64,000 bases of DNA from Phaeobacter sp. HF9A (GCF_011806385.1 NZ_JAATOX010000002.1:38794-102793); one strand, 5' to 3'. Counted from the first letter of the stretch, positions 35,217 through 45,015 are shown. Translations and numbers: made by a program. Notes: generated by a model from the letters alone, not told the origin.

Positions 35217-36071
35217 TCAGTTGGTGATCAGGCTCATGTCCCGCAGCACCGAGGGGTCGAGTCCGTCGATCTCGGGCCGCTCGATGGTCGCGCTCGCGGT
35301 CAGCTGATTGACGCGGTCCTCGACGGCCTGACGGGCAATCTCCTGCGCCAGCTCGTCGCGCACCTGGTCATAGTCGGGTGCCTCCAGCTTGCGACGCTCA
35401 TTGAGCTTGATCACATGCCAGCCAAACTGGGTCTTGACCGGATCGGACACATCCCCGGGGCGCATGCTGGCCACTGCGGTTTCAAACTCCGGCACCATCT
35501 GGCCGTTGGTGAACCAGCCCAGCGAGCCGCCATTGGGGCCAGAAGGACCGGTGGAGGATTCTTTGGCCAGCGCCGCGAAATCGGCACCCGCGTCGAGCTG
35601 CTCCTTGATTTCATTGGCGGCTTCTTCGGTTTCCAGCAGGATATGGGAGGCGTTGAACTCGTCGCCGCCGTCGCCAGTGGAATAGCGCGCGTCATAGGCG
35701 TCGCGAATGGCGTCTTCGTTCTGGGCGCTCTGCATGATCGCTTCGATCACCTCGGACGCCAGCAGCGAGCGGGTCTCGTTCTCCACGGTCAGGCGGACAA
35801 GCTCCGGCATATCGCCATGCAACTGCTGCTTCAGCGCGGTTTGCTGAATGAGCTGATCCAGCAGCGCGTTGAACAACACGTCATCGGGCAGGCTCTGATA
35901 TTGGGCGGGCAGTTTGGAGCGCGCCACGATCATGTGGCCGATGGTGATATCTTCACCATTCACCTTTGCAACGACGCTGCTGGCCTGGGGTTGGGCCTGT
36001 GCCGGCAGGGCGGCGAGGCCAAAAACCGCAGCGGCAACGCAGCCCTGCAAAAAAGTGAGACCTTTGCGCAT
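35217..36071 (-). CDS. Periplasmic parvulin-type peptidyl-prolyl isomerase
   Basis: 284 aa, starting at the ATG at 36071, which gives a clean signal peptide (MRKGLTFLQGCVAAAVFGLA, cleavage after AQA). The parvulin domain (about 130-235) contains NASHILLETEEAANEI, FAALAKESSTGPSG and GWFTNGQMVPEFE. It resembles PpiC/SurA-class chaperones that fold envelope proteins. Divergent from secA with 178 bp between, so export motor and folding factor share a control region. Joins argJ-mutT on the same strand. Confidence 0.92.
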   Translation of the reverse strand: MRKGLTFLQGCVAAAVFGLAALPAQAQPQASSVVAKVNGEDITIGHMIVARSKLPAQYQSLPDDVLFNALLDQLIQQTALKQQLHGDMPELVRLTVENETRSLLASEVIEAIMQSAQNEDAIRDAYDARYSTGDGGDEFNASHILLETEEAANEIKEQLDAGADFAALAKESSTGPSGPNGGSLGWFTNGQMVPEFETAVASMRPGDVSDPVKTQFGWHVIKLNERRKLEAPDYDQVRDELAQEIARQAVEDRVNQLTASATIERPEIDGLDPSVLRDMSLITN

Positions 36072-36249
36072 GGAAGTCTTCCTATCTTGGTGCCACGGGG
36101 GGTCGTGGCGTTGACACTTATTTTCCTGCCGCTTACATCGCATCTGGGCCTAGGGCAGGACCGTCTTTCCACCTTTGTTTATGGGTTGCGAACACGGCGG
36201 GCAAGCCTGCCGGGAAACAAGGTCGTGAACTGGACTTTTTGGAGCGCAC

Positions 36250-38931
36250 ATGCTGGGTATCGGAACTCTCGCCAAAAAGGTCTTCGGGACCCCGAATGAC
36301 CGTAAAATCAAGGCGACTCGGCCGTTGATCGCAAAAATCAACGCGTTGGAGCCGGAGTTCGGAGCGCTCAGTGATCAGGGGCTGAAGGACAAGACCGACG
36401 AGCTGCGCAAGCGGGCAATCGGCGGCGAAAGCCTGGATGATCTGCTGCCCGAAGCCTTTGCCAACGTGCGTGAAGGCGCGCGCCGCGCACTGGGTCTGCG
36501 GGCCTTTGACACCCAGTTGATGGGCGGTGTTTTCCTGCATCAAGGTAACATTTCCGAGATGAAGACCGGCGAAGGCAAAACGCTTGTCGCCACCTTCCCG
36601 GCCTATCTGAACGCGCTGACCGGCAAGGGCGTGCATGTGGTGACGGTGAACGAATACCTCGCCAAACGCGACAGCGAATGGATGAGCAAGGTGTTTGACC
36701 ACCTCGGCATGACCACCGGTGTGATCTATTCCAACCAGCCCGACGCCGAGAAAATGGCGGCCTATGGCTGTGATGTCACCTATACCACCAACAACGAGCT
36801 GGGCTTTGACTACCTGCGGGACAATATGAAGCCCTCGCTGGATCAGGTCTTTCAGCGCTATCACAACTTTGCCATCGTCGATGAGGTGGACTCGATCCTG
36901 ATCGACGAGGCGCGCACGCCGCTGATCATTTCCGGCCCCGCCGAGGATCGCTCGGATCTCTATAGTTCCATCGACAAGCTGATCCCGACGCTGGCCGAGG
37001 ACCACTACGAGGTTGACGAGAAAACCCGCGGTGTGACCTTCACCGAAGAGGGCAATGAATTCCTCGAAGCCGCCCTGCAACAGGCCGGGCTGCTGGAGGA
37101 GGGCGCGAGCCTTTATGACCCGGAAAGCACCACAGTGGTGCACCATGTGAACCAGGCCCTGCGCGCCCATAAGCTGTTCCAGCGCGACAAGGACTATATC
37201 GTGCGCGACGGCAATGTTGTGCTGATCGACGAATTCACCGGCCGTATGATGCCGGGGCGGCGCCTCTCGGAAGGGCTGCATCAGGCGATCGAAGCCAAGG
37301 AAGAGGTGCAGATCCAGCCGGAAAACACCACGCTGGCCTCGGTGACCTTCCAGAACTATTTCCGCCTTTATGACAAGCTCTCCGGCATGACCGGCACCGC
37401 GATGACCGAGGCCGAGGAATTTGCGGAAATCTACGGTCTTGGCGTGGTTGAGGTTCCGACCAACAAGCCGATCGCCCGGATCGACGAGGACGACCAAGTC
37501 TACCGCACCGCCAAGGAAAAATACGAGGCGATGATTGCCGAAACCAAGGTGGCCCATGAAAAGGGCCAGCCGGTTCTCCTTGGCACCACCTCGATCGAGA
37601 AATCCGAACTGCTCAGCCATTTGCTGACGCAGGAAGGCATCCCGCATAACGTTCTGAACGCCCGTCACCACGAACAGGAAGCCAAGATCGTCGCCGAGGC
37701 CGGTCACTTCGGCGCGGTGACCATCGCCACCAACATGGCCGGTCGCGGCACCGACATTCAGCTGGGCGGCAACGTCGAGCTGAAAGTGATGGACGCGCTG
37801 GAAGCCAACCCCGACGCCGATCCGGCAGAGCTGCGCGCCGCCGAGGAAGCCAAACACGCGGCAGAGAAACAGCGCGTGCTTGAGGCTGGCGGCCTCTTTG
37901 TGATGGCCTCCGAACGCCACGAAAGCCGCCGGATCGACAACCAGCTGCGCGGCCGTTCCGGTCGTCAGGGGGATCCGGGCCGCACCCGGTTCTATCTCAG
38001 TCTCGAAGATGACCTGATGCGCATCTTTGGCTCTGAGCGTCTGGACAAGCTGCTTTCCAGTCTTGGCATGAAGGAAGGCGAGGCCATCGTGCACCCCTGG
38101 GTGAACAAATCGCTGGAACGCGCCCAGGCCAAGGTCGAGGGTCGCAACTTTGACATGCGTAAAAACGTGCTGAAGTTCGACGACGTGATGAATGACCAGC
38201 GCAAAGTGGTGTTTGCACAGCGCCGCGAGATCATGGCGGCAAAGGACAGCCACGAGATTGTCACCGATATGCGCCACGAGGTGATCGACGATCTGATCGA
38301 CGTCTATATGCCGGCGAAATCCTATGCGGATCAGTGGGATACCGAGGGGCTGAAGGCCGAGGTTCTCGACAAGCTCGGCATTGATGTGCCGGTCGCCGAC
38401 TGGGCCGCAGAGGAAGGCGTCGATGACGAACAGATCCGCGAGCGCCTGATTGAAGCCTCTGACGCGCTGATGGCCGAGAAAACCGCCGCCTTTGGCGAAG
38501 AGGGCATGGGCAACATCGAAAAGCAGGTGTTGTTGCAGACCATCGACGCCAAATGGCGCGAGCACCTGCTGACGCTGGAACATCTGCGCTCGGTCGTGGG
38601 CTTCCGGGGCTATGCTCAGCGCGACCCGCTCAATGAATACAAGAACGAGAGCTTCCAGCTGTTTGAGAGCATGCTCGATTCGCTGCGGGAAACCGTGACG
38701 CAGCAATTGTCCCGTGTGCGTCCGTTGAACGAGGACGAACAGCGCGAGATGTTGATGCAGATGGCCGCGCGTCAGGCCAGCCTGCAACAGGTCGCGACCC
38801 CAAAGGTCGAAGCCCCCGCCGAGGGATTCGTCGAGGACGATCCGTCAACCTGGGGAAATCCGTCGCGCAACGACAAATGCCCCTGCGGGTCCGGCGAAAA
38901 ATTCAAACATTGCCACGGAAAACTGGCCTGA
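36250..38931 (+). CDS. secA: Preprotein translocase ATPase SecA
   Basis: 893 aa motor of Sec export, acting at SecYEG. Walker [12 protein letters not shown], Walker [16 protein letters not shown], the peptide-crosslinking region, IRA and helical wing ([19 protein letters not shown]), and the C-terminal zinc-binding [14 protein letters not shown] that binds SecB. Full length. Followed 45 bases after its stop by a perfect 14-bp inverted repeat. Confidence 0.97.
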   Translation: MLGIGTLAKKVFGTPNDRKIKATRPLIAKINALEPEFGALSDQGLKDKTDELRKRAIGGESLDDLLPEAFANVREGARRALGLRAFDTQLMGGVFLHQGNISEMKTGEGKTLVATFPAYLNALTGKGVHVVTVNEYLAKRDSEWMSKVFDHLGMTTGVIYSNQPDAEKMAAYGCDVTYTTNNELGFDYLRDNMKPSLDQVFQRYHNFAIVDEVDSILIDEARTPLIISGPAEDRSDLYSSIDKLIPTLAEDHYEVDEKTRGVTFTEEGNEFLEAALQQAGLLEEGASLYDPESTTVVHHVNQALRAHKLFQRDKDYIVRDGNVVLIDEFTGRMMPGRRLSEGLHQAIEAKEEVQIQPENTTLASVTFQNYFRLYDKLSGMTGTAMTEAEEFAEIYGLGVVEVPTNKPIARIDEDDQVYRTAKEKYEAMIAETKVAHEKGQPVLLGTTSIEKSELLSHLLTQEGIPHNVLNARHHEQEAKIVAEAGHFGAVTIATNMAGRGTDIQLGGNVELKVMDALEANPDADPAELRAAEEAKHAAEKQRVLEAGGLFVMASERHESRRIDNQLRGRSGRQGDPGRTRFYLSLEDDLMRIFGSERLDKLLSSLGMKEGEAIVHPWVNKSLERAQAKVEGRNFDMRKNVLKFDDVMNDQRKVVFAQRREIMAAKDSHEIVTDMRHEVIDDLIDVYMPAKSYADQWDTEGLKAEVLDKLGIDVPVADWAAEEGVDDEQIRERLIEASDALMAEKTAAFGEEGMGNIEKQVLLQTIDAKWREHLLTLEHLRSVVGFRGYAQRDPLNEYKNESFQLFESMLDSLRETVTQQLSRVRPLNEDEQREMLMQMAARQASLQQVATPKVEAPAEGFVEDDPSTWGNPSRNDKCPCGSGEKFKHCHGKLA

Positions 38932-38976
38932 TCCGCCGCGTCCTCGCGTCGGTCTAGGTGCTGAAATCAAAGCAAA

Positions 38977-39019
38977 ACTATGGCAAGGAGCTGCGGACTC
39001 TCCATCTCCTTGCCATAGT
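38977..39019. repeat. Perfect 14-bp inverted repeat after secA
   Basis: ACTATGGCAAGGAG (38977-38990) and CTCCTTGCCATAGT (39006-39019) are exact reverse complements around a 15-base loop. There is no T run on either side, so it is not a classical terminator. It lies between secA and the 39074 gene and may be an RNA hairpin or a protein-binding palindrome. Confidence 0.6.
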
Positions 39020-39073
39020 GTGGCCCCCTTCCCGAATTACACTTCCTTAACCTTTTGAGGTGAGGAGAGTGCT

Positions 39074-39973
39074 ATGGGTACACGAGTGACGGCCCTGACC
39101 GTGGCGGCAACTGTCGTTTGCGCATTGGGCACTGGTCTATACATGCAGAAACGGGCAGAGCAGCGGGCCACCGCGGCACCGTTGAATGTGGCCGCTCTTC
39201 CTGACATTCCCACCGATCCGATCTCTGGTGATCTGCTTATTCAAGACATGAGCTTCACCTCCGCCCCGCCGCCAGTGGACGCGCCCACCGAAACGGCGCA
39301 GTCCAGCGTTGCCTGTCACGGTGATATGACCGTGAGGGCCGAACCCGGGGCCATGCTGGCGGTCGAGATTGAGGCGCCGTGTCATGCGGGGGAACGATTC
39401 ACGCTGCATCACGGTGGCCTCATGGTGACAGAGGCGCTTGACCATGACGGTCACTTCACCGGCAGCCTGCCGGCCTTTACCCCGCATGCGGTGGTGATTG
39501 CGGATTTCGTCACGGGGCAGGATCTGGACGCCGCCGTCGAGGTGGAGGATCTGCAATCGGTGGATCGTATTGCGTTGCAATGGCAGGGCAACAGCGGGCT
39601 GGAAGTGCACGCGCTGGAATTTGGCGCAACCTACGGCGACGCGGGCCATGTCTGGAGCCAATCCGCGCCGGGGCAGGGCACCGGGCAGGTGGATCTGATC
39701 GGTGCGCCGGAACAGTCGGCGCCCAATCTCGTCGAGGTCTATTCGCTGCCCCGCCGGGATGTGACAGAGCGCCGGGGCGAGGTTTCGGTGTCGATCGAGG
39801 CAGAGGTCACCGCCACCAATTGCGACCGCGCCATAGAGGCGGAACTGGTGGAATGGCGCGGCGGAAGGCTGCGTTCACGCGACCTTGTGCTGAACATGCC
39901 GGATTGTTCCGCCGTTGGTGACTTTCTGGTGTTGAATAATATTGTGGAAACCCTGAAAATCGCCTCCAACTGA
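39074..39973 (+). CDS. Hypothetical membrane-anchored/exported protein
   Basis: 299 aa. The N-terminus has one hydrophobic helix (about residues 6-24) before a polar RAEQR stretch, so it is a membrane anchor or signal. The rest is acidic, Ala- and Val-rich beta-type sequence with a pair of cysteines (ACHGDM and APCHAG) and two more near the end (TNCDRA and PDCSAV). I do not recognise a domain. It has a good ribosome site (AGGTGAGGAG). It precedes the PstS-OmpA fusion by only 20 bases, so the two probably work together in the envelope. Confidence 0.6.
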   Translation: MGTRVTALTVAATVVCALGTGLYMQKRAEQRATAAPLNVAALPDIPTDPISGDLLIQDMSFTSAPPPVDAPTETAQSSVACHGDMTVRAEPGAMLAVEIEAPCHAGERFTLHHGGLMVTEALDHDGHFTGSLPAFTPHAVVIADFVTGQDLDAAVEVEDLQSVDRIALQWQGNSGLEVHALEFGATYGDAGHVWSQSAPGQGTGQVDLIGAPEQSAPNLVEVYSLPRRDVTERRGEVSVSIEAEVTATNCDRAIEAELVEWRGGRLRSRDLVLNMPDCSAVGDFLVLNNIVETLKIASN

Positions 39974-39993
39974 CGGGGACTACAGGATTTCTC

Positions 39994-41547
39994 ATGAGCT
40001 ATTTTCGTGCGGCGGTTTGCGCCGCACTCTGTTTGTTTGGCGCAGTCACCCCGGTTTCCGGGCAAGATGTGACATTGTCCTCGCCAGACGGCGCAATCGA
40101 GGTGACGGGAAACCTGCTTGGGTTTGACGGAGAGTTCTATCGGGTCGATACGCAGTTTGGCGAGTTGACGGTGGATGGCTCCGGCGTGCTCTGTGACGGA
40201 CCGGGCTGCCCGAGCCTGTCTGACTTTGTGGCCGAGGTCACGCTTGCGGGCTCCTCTACCATGGCGGAGGTCCTGTTGCCCGCGCTGATCGAAGGCTTTG
40301 CCCTGCGCAACGGCTATCAGACCGCGCGCGAACAGACCGATTCCCGCGAGTTCGCCTATAGCCTGTCGCGCAATGGTCACGTGGCGGCGCGGTTCATTTT
40401 CTATATCAGCAATACGGACGAAGGCTTCGCCGATCTGCTTGCCAATCAGGCCGATATCGTGATGGCGCTGCGCGAGATCCGCGAGGCGGAGCATCTCTTG
40501 GCCAAGGAAGCCGGCATGGGGGACATGACCGTTTCCAACCGTGGTCGCGTTCTGGCGTTGGATGCGATGGTGCCGGTGGTGGCGCCGACCAATCCGGTGC
40601 GTCGGATTTCCCTGCCGCAGCTGGCCGGGATCTATGCCGGGAAGATCACCAATTGGTCGGAACTTGGCGGCCCCGACGCGCCGATCACCGCGCATCTGCC
40701 GGTTGCGGGCTCCGGCTTGGCGCAGGCGCTGGAGGACAAGCTGTTGGCCCCCGCCGAGCTGAGCCTTTCGCAAGACATCCGCCGCCATGATCGGGGGAGC
40801 ACGCTGGTGCGCACCGTGGCGACCGATCCATTTGCGATCGGCATCGCCAGTTTTGCGGAAACCGGCACCGCGCGGATGCTGACGCTGACCGGATCCTGCG
40901 GGTTCTCGCTCAGCGCCGGGCGGCGGACCATCAAGACTGAGGATTACCCGCTGACCTCGCCGATGTTCCTCTATTTGCCGGCGCGGCGCCTGCCTCGTGT
41001 GGCGCGGGATTTTCTGACCTATGTGCGTGGCCCGGCGGCGCAAATCGTGATCCGACGCGCGGGTTTTGTCGATCAGGCGCCGGAGCGCATGCCGCTGGCG
41101 GTGCAGGGCGAGCGGCTGAGCAACGCGATCAAGGCGGCAGGGGCGGATATTTCGCTGACCGAGCTCCAGCGCATGGTCGTGGGGCTGGACGGGCTGCAAC
41201 GCCTGACCCTGTCATTTCGGTTCGAGGCGGGCTCCTCCCGCCCGGACGCGCAATCGCGCAACAACGTCGCGCTGCTGGCGCGCGAAATCGAAGCAGGCGT
41301 CTATGATGGTCGGCGGCTGGTCTTTGTCGGGTTTTCCGATGGCGAAGGTCCGGCAGACGGCAACCGCGCCATTGCGCTCCGCCGTGCCGAAGCGGTGCGG
41401 CGGGCGGGGGAAAAGGCGGCGGAAACCGCCAATCTGGACCGGATCTCCATCGAAACCGAGGCCTTCGGCGAGGCGCTGCCGATCGCCTGTGATAACAGCG
41501 CCTGGGGCCGGCAGGTCAACCGCCGGGTCGAGGTCTGGGTGCGCTAA
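39994..41547 (+). CDS. Fusion of a PstS-like binding domain and an OmpA/MotB peptidoglycan-binding domain
   Basis: 517 aa. Signal peptide (about 1-24, ending VSGQ). Residues about 80-370 match PstS-type binding proteins: VTLAGSSTMAEVLLPALI, then LPQLAGIYAGKITNWSELG. The last about 110 residues are OmpA-like: SFRFEAGSSRPDAQS, IALRRAEAVRRA, and the closing NRRVEVWVR. The binding domain could be tethered to peptidoglycan through OmpA instead of serving an ABC transporter, which has no genes nearby. Such fusions exist in roseobacters. Phosphate as ligand is an inference from family only. Confidence 0.85.
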   Translation: MSYFRAAVCAALCLFGAVTPVSGQDVTLSSPDGAIEVTGNLLGFDGEFYRVDTQFGELTVDGSGVLCDGPGCPSLSDFVAEVTLAGSSTMAEVLLPALIEGFALRNGYQTAREQTDSREFAYSLSRNGHVAARFIFYISNTDEGFADLLANQADIVMALREIREAEHLLAKEAGMGDMTVSNRGRVLALDAMVPVVAPTNPVRRISLPQLAGIYAGKITNWSELGGPDAPITAHLPVAGSGLAQALEDKLLAPAELSLSQDIRRHDRGSTLVRTVATDPFAIGIASFAETGTARMLTLTGSCGFSLSAGRRTIKTEDYPLTSPMFLYLPARRLPRVARDFLTYVRGPAAQIVIRRAGFVDQAPERMPLAVQGERLSNAIKAAGADISLTELQRMVVGLDGLQRLTLSFRFEAGSSRPDAQSRNNVALLAREIEAGVYDGRRLVFVGFSDGEGPADGNRAIALRRAEAVRRAGEKAAETANLDRISIETEAFGEALPIACDNSAWGRQVNRRVEVWVR

Positions 41548-41604
41548 CAGGGCCGCTGGGCCGTCGACTCCGACTCCCCGGCCCTTGCTATTCGCAAGCG
41601 CTCT

Positions 41605-42663
41605 CTATCGCAGCCGCGCTTCGGTCTTGGCGTCGAACAGCAAGACATCCGCATCGTCGAAATCGAGCCCGACGCGGCTGCCTTCGGACCAATCATCCTC
41701 GCCCCGGGTTTCGACAATGATCTTGGCGCCATCAGCGCAGATCAGGTGATCATAGGCCACGGGGCCGAGCTGTTCGCGCAGCTCCAGCGTCGCCGTATCG
41801 CCGTTGGTCAGGCGCAGATCCTGCGGGCGCAGGCCGACAGTGACCTCTGCGCCCTCGCTCGGCAGGGCAACATCAACTGCAATCATTCGCCCCCCCAAAG
41901 CGGGAAGCGCCAGTTTGCCGCCACGGACGATGCCGGTGACGAAATTCATGCTGGGGGAGCCGATAAAACCTGCGACGAATTTGTTGTCGGGGTCATTATA
42001 GAGCGCCATCGGCGTGCCGACCTGCTCCACCCGTCCGGCGCGCAGGACCACGATCTTGTCGGCCAGCGTCATCGCCTCCACCTGGTCATGGGTGACATAG
42101 ACCATGGTGGCGCCGATTTCCTTGTGCAGCCGGGCGATTTCCACCCGCATATCGACACGCAGCTCCGCGTCGAGGTTCGACAAGGGTTCATCGAACAAGA
42201 AGACCTCTGGCCCGCGCACGATGGCGCGGCCGATCGCAACCCGTTGCCGCTGACCACCCGACAGCGCCTTGGGTTTGCGTTTCAGGTAGTCGTCGAGCTT
42301 GAGAATGCGCGAGGCCTCGGCGACCTTCTCCCGGATTTCGGCCTTGGGGTGGCCGTTCATCTTGAGGCCAAAGCCCATGTTTTCCTCGACCGTCATATGC
42401 GGATACAGCGCATAGGACTGAAACACCATCGCCACGCCCCGCTCGGCGGCATCCACATGCGTCACCTCGCGCGCGCCGATGTGGATCTGCCCGGAGGTGG
42501 TTTCCTCCAGCCCCGCGATCATGCGCAGGAGGGTGGATTTGCCGCAGCCGGAGGGGCCGACAAAGACGCAGAATTCGCCATCGTCGATCTGGAGATTGAC
42601 GTCAAAGATGGTCTGGATTTCACCGTATTTCTTCACGGCATTGGTCAGTGTGACTCCGGTCAT
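41605..42663 (-). CDS. MalK/UgpC-type ABC ATPase of the galactoside importer
   Basis: 352 aa. Walker A GPSGCGKSTLLRM (about 35-47), signature LSGGQRQRVAIGR, Walker B VFLFDEPLSNLDAELR, switch His in THDQ. The C-terminal about 110 residues are the TOBE regulatory domain typical of CUT1 sugar importers. It is the only ATPase in the island, so it presumably energises the permeases at 45016 and 45939. It lies on the minus strand, 24 bp downstream of the IclR-type regulator gene. Sugar specificity is inferred from the neighbours. Confidence 0.92.
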   Translation of the reverse strand: MTGVTLTNAVKKYGEIQTIFDVNLQIDDGEFCVFVGPSGCGKSTLLRMIAGLEETTSGQIHIGAREVTHVDAAERGVAMVFQSYALYPHMTVEENMGFGLKMNGHPKAEIREKVAEASRILKLDDYLKRKPKALSGGQRQRVAIGRAIVRGPEVFLFDEPLSNLDAELRVDMRVEIARLHKEIGATMVYVTHDQVEAMTLADKIVVLRAGRVEQVGTPMALYNDPDNKFVAGFIGSPSMNFVTGIVRGGKLALPALGGRMIAVDVALPSEGAEVTVGLRPQDLRLTNGDTATLELREQLGPVAYDHLICADGAKIIVETRGEDDWSEGSRVGLDFDDADVLLFDAKTEARLR

Positions 42664-42687
42664 GGTGACGATCCTTCTGGCGGCGCG

Positions 42688-43479
42688 TTAGGTGGGAAAC
42701 TGCCAGTTTTCGGCAGCCTCCGCGATGTCAGTGGCGGTCTTCAGCAGCAGCGGACGCAGGGCGTTGAGCCCCTCCAGTGACTGCCGTCGGGTGGATGAGG
42801 TGATCGAGAGCGCCCCGATGACCCGGCCCTTGTTGGTGAGGATCGGGGCGGCGATGCAGATGATTCCGGGTTCGTGTTCCTCGCGGTCAAAGGCGATACC
42901 GGCCTTTTGGATCTCGTCGAGTTCGGCGCGAAAGGCGGCTTCGGTGGCCAATGTATGCGGGGTGTGCTGCACATAGGCCTGGCGCCGGATGGCATCTTCA
43001 CGGGCGGGGCCGTCCAGATGGGCAATCATCGCCTTGCCGACACCGGTGCAAAACCCGGGGCCGATCTTGCCGGCCTGGCTGAACATCTCGATCGGGGTGC
43101 GGGCGTTGCGCTTGTCCACATAGAGCACCTGACCCTGATCAAGCTGCGCCAGGTGAATGGTCTCTCCGACCTCTGCCGAGAGCGCATCAATATGATCGCG
43201 CGCCACCGGAGCGAGGGAGCTTTGCCGCCAGGCCGCATGCGCAAGGCGCACCAGACGCAGACCCGGGGAATAGGTTTGCTGATCCTCATTGAAGCCAAGC
43301 ATCCCCTGATTCGTCAGGGTTTGCAGCAACCGGTAGAGCGTGGCTTTCGGGTAGGGGGAGGCGGCAAGCAGTTCGGCAAAACGCACCGGGCGGCCGTATT
43401 CCGCAACCCGATCCAGGATTTCCAATGCTTTTCCGACAGTTCCGTCATTGCTGCGCTGCGGCGCATTTGACTCTGCCAT
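42688..43479 (-). CDS. IclR-family regulator of the galactoside island
   Basis: 263 aa. N-terminal winged helix (about 20-80: ALEILDRVAEYGRPVRFAEL, SPYPKATLYRLLQTL) and C-terminal ligand-binding domain (about 90-260). The ATG at 43479 has a strong GGGAGG site 7 bases upstream. It is divergent from the binding-protein gene, with two copies of a palindrome between them (43552-43588); this is the classic arrangement for an IclR protein controlling its neighbours. Effector is probably a galactose-pathway intermediate, by inference. Confidence 0.93.
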   Translation of the reverse strand: MAESNAPQRSNDGTVGKALEILDRVAEYGRPVRFAELLAASPYPKATLYRLLQTLTNQGMLGFNEDQQTYSPGLRLVRLAHAAWRQSSLAPVARDHIDALSAEVGETIHLAQLDQGQVLYVDKRNARTPIEMFSQAGKIGPGFCTGVGKAMIAHLDGPAREDAIRRQAYVQHTPHTLATEAAFRAELDEIQKAGIAFDREEHEPGIICIAAPILTNKGRVIGALSITSSTRRQSLEGLNALRPLLLKTATDIAEAAENWQFPT

Positions 43480-43551
43480 TGATGTCCTCCCTTGCGTCGT
43501 TGCGCCCGAAGGCGAACTGACTGTTGACAACCTTAGACAGTATCGGCCATG

Positions 43552-43588
43552 GTTTCAATAGTTGGAAATTGGTTTCAATATATGAAAC
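43552..43588 (+). promoter_or_regulatory. Tandem IclR-type operators
   Basis: The right copy is a perfect 17-bp palindrome, GTTTCAATATATGAAAC (43572-43588). The left copy, GTTTCAATAGTTGGAAA (43552-43568), is imperfect. They start 20 bp apart, two helical turns, so bound dimers would face the same side. They lie between the regulator and the binding-protein gene starts. Confidence 0.65.
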
Positions 43589-43620
43589 ATACGCTCCGAC
43601 ACTCAATATGGGAGGATACC

Positions 43621-44874
43621 ATGAACTTGCTGAAGGGAACGGTCGCAGGGCTTGCGATGACCGTTGGATTGGCCGCATCCGCACAGGCCGCTGAGCTGAG
43701 CGGGACGCTCAAGATTTTCTCGGATATGTCGAACCCGGCGCCGCGCGCGGTGATCGAGCAGCTGGCGGCGGATTTTGACGCGTTGCACCCGGATCTGACG
43801 GTGGAGCTGACGGTGATCGACCGCGAGGCCTACAAGACCCAGATCCGCAACTTCCTGACCGCAAACGCGCCGGATGTGGCCAACTGGTACGCCGCCAACC
43901 GCATGCGGCCCTATGTTTCCGCCGGCCTGTTCGAGGATGTCTCTGATCTCTGGCAAGAGCCCGAAATCGCGGAAAACCTCGCCTCCACCAAAGGCGCGAT
44001 GACGCTCGACGGCCAGCAATGGGGCGTGCCCTATACCTATTATCAGTGGGGCGTCTACTACCGCGAAGACATCTATAAAGAGCTGGGCCTGGAAGAGCCC
44101 AAAGACTGGGAAGGCTTCAAATCCAACTGTCAGAAGATCCTGGATTCCGGTCGCAAGTGCTTTACCATCGGGTCAAAATTCCTGTGGACCGCAGGTGGCT
44201 GGTTTGACTACCTGAACATGCGCACCAATGGCTATGACTTCCATATGGCGCTGACCAATGGCGAAATCCCCTGGACCGATGACCGCGTGCGGGCGACCTT
44301 TGCCCATTGGCGCGAGCTGATCGACATGGGCGCCTTCATCGACAACCACCAGTCCTACAGCTGGCAGGAAGCGCTGCCGTTTATGGTCAACGGCGAGGCG
44401 GCGGCCTATCTGATGGGCAACTTCGCCGTGGCACCGCTGCGCGAAGCGGGTCTGACCGACGAGCAGCTCGACTTCTACCAATTCCCGGCGATCAACCCGG
44501 ATGTGGAACTGGCCGAGGACGCGCCGACCGATACCTTCCACATCCCGTCTGGCGCGCAGAACAAAGAGGCGGCACGGGAATTCCTGCGCTATGTGGTGTC
44601 TGCCGATGTTCAGACCGACATCAACGGCGGCGACAAGCTGGGTCAGCTGCCGGTGAACTCTGCCTCCTCGGTGGATGACGACGAGATGCTGAACCAGGGA
44701 TTTGAGATGCTGTCGTCCAACAGCCCCGGCGGTATCGCGCAGTTCTTTGACCGCGACGCACCGGCGGAAATGGCCTCGGTCGCGATGGAAGGCTTTCAGG
44801 AGTTCATGGTGTTCCCGGACAATCTGGATGACATCCTGAACCGTCTCGAAAAGACCCGTCAGCGGGCCTATTGA
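43621..44874 (+). CDS. Sugar ABC importer binding protein (family 1)
   Basis: 417 aa. Signal peptide (about 1-24, ending AQA) then a family 1 extracellular binding protein: LKIFSDMSNPAPRAVIEQL, VANWYAANRMRPYVSAGL, and the aromatic QWGVPYTYYQWGVYY segment that shapes carbohydrate pockets. Operon context points to a galactoside. The gene is followed by a GC-rich hairpin (44883-44907) before the first permease, which may keep this mRNA more abundant than the permease part. Start at 43621 has GGAGG eight bases upstream. Confidence 0.92.
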   Translation: MNLLKGTVAGLAMTVGLAASAQAAELSGTLKIFSDMSNPAPRAVIEQLAADFDALHPDLTVELTVIDREAYKTQIRNFLTANAPDVANWYAANRMRPYVSAGLFEDVSDLWQEPEIAENLASTKGAMTLDGQQWGVPYTYYQWGVYYREDIYKELGLEEPKDWEGFKSNCQKILDSGRKCFTIGSKFLWTAGGWFDYLNMRTNGYDFHMALTNGEIPWTDDRVRATFAHWRELIDMGAFIDNHQSYSWQEALPFMVNGEAAAYLMGNFAVAPLREAGLTDEQLDFYQFPAINPDVELAEDAPTDTFHIPSGAQNKEAAREFLRYVVSADVQTDINGGDKLGQLPVNSASSVDDDEMLNQGFEMLSSNSPGGIAQFFDRDAPAEMASVAMEGFQEFMVFPDNLDDILNRLEKTRQRAY

Positions 44875-44882
44875 TCCTGACA

Positions 44883-44907
44883 AGCGGGCGGACATCCTCC
44901 GCCCGCT
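44883..44907 (+). promoter_or_regulatory. mRNA-stabilising hairpin between binding protein and permease genes
   Basis: Perfect ten-base stem AGCGGGCGGA / TCCGCCCGCT with a CATCC loop, eight bases after the binding-protein stop. It is followed by only four T after ACCCCC, so weak as a terminator; such hairpins typically raise binding-protein over permease levels. Confidence 0.6.
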
Positions 44908-45015
44908 ACCCCCTTTTGCGGTCTCTCGCGATCGATATCTGTCCGCAAGAGATCCAGCCGAATGATTGCCTGCCCCGGTGTCCGGCGCGGGCCCGATGTT
45001 CCGGGAGAAATAGCA

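Noticed and set aside
36133..38787. Very long open frame antisense to secA (also antisense to nusA, infB and GH36)
   Set aside because: Long antisense frames are expected opposite GC-rich coding sequence with strong third-position bias. The secA product on the other strand is complete and unambiguous.
39045..39061. ATTA-N7-TTAACC near the 39074 gene
   Set aside because: Left half does not match the CtrA consensus and it lies too close to the ATG to act as a normal activator site.
41548..41604. AGGGCCG / CGGCCCT repeat between the PstS-OmpA gene and the ATPase gene as terminator
   Set aside because: Only seven bases, a long loop and no T run. Possibly a weak bidirectional end, not supported enough to annotate.
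43524..43546. TTGACA in the iclR-binding-protein gap as a -35 element
   Set aside because: No -10 hexamer at 16-18 bp; only weak matches. The real promoter could not be placed.
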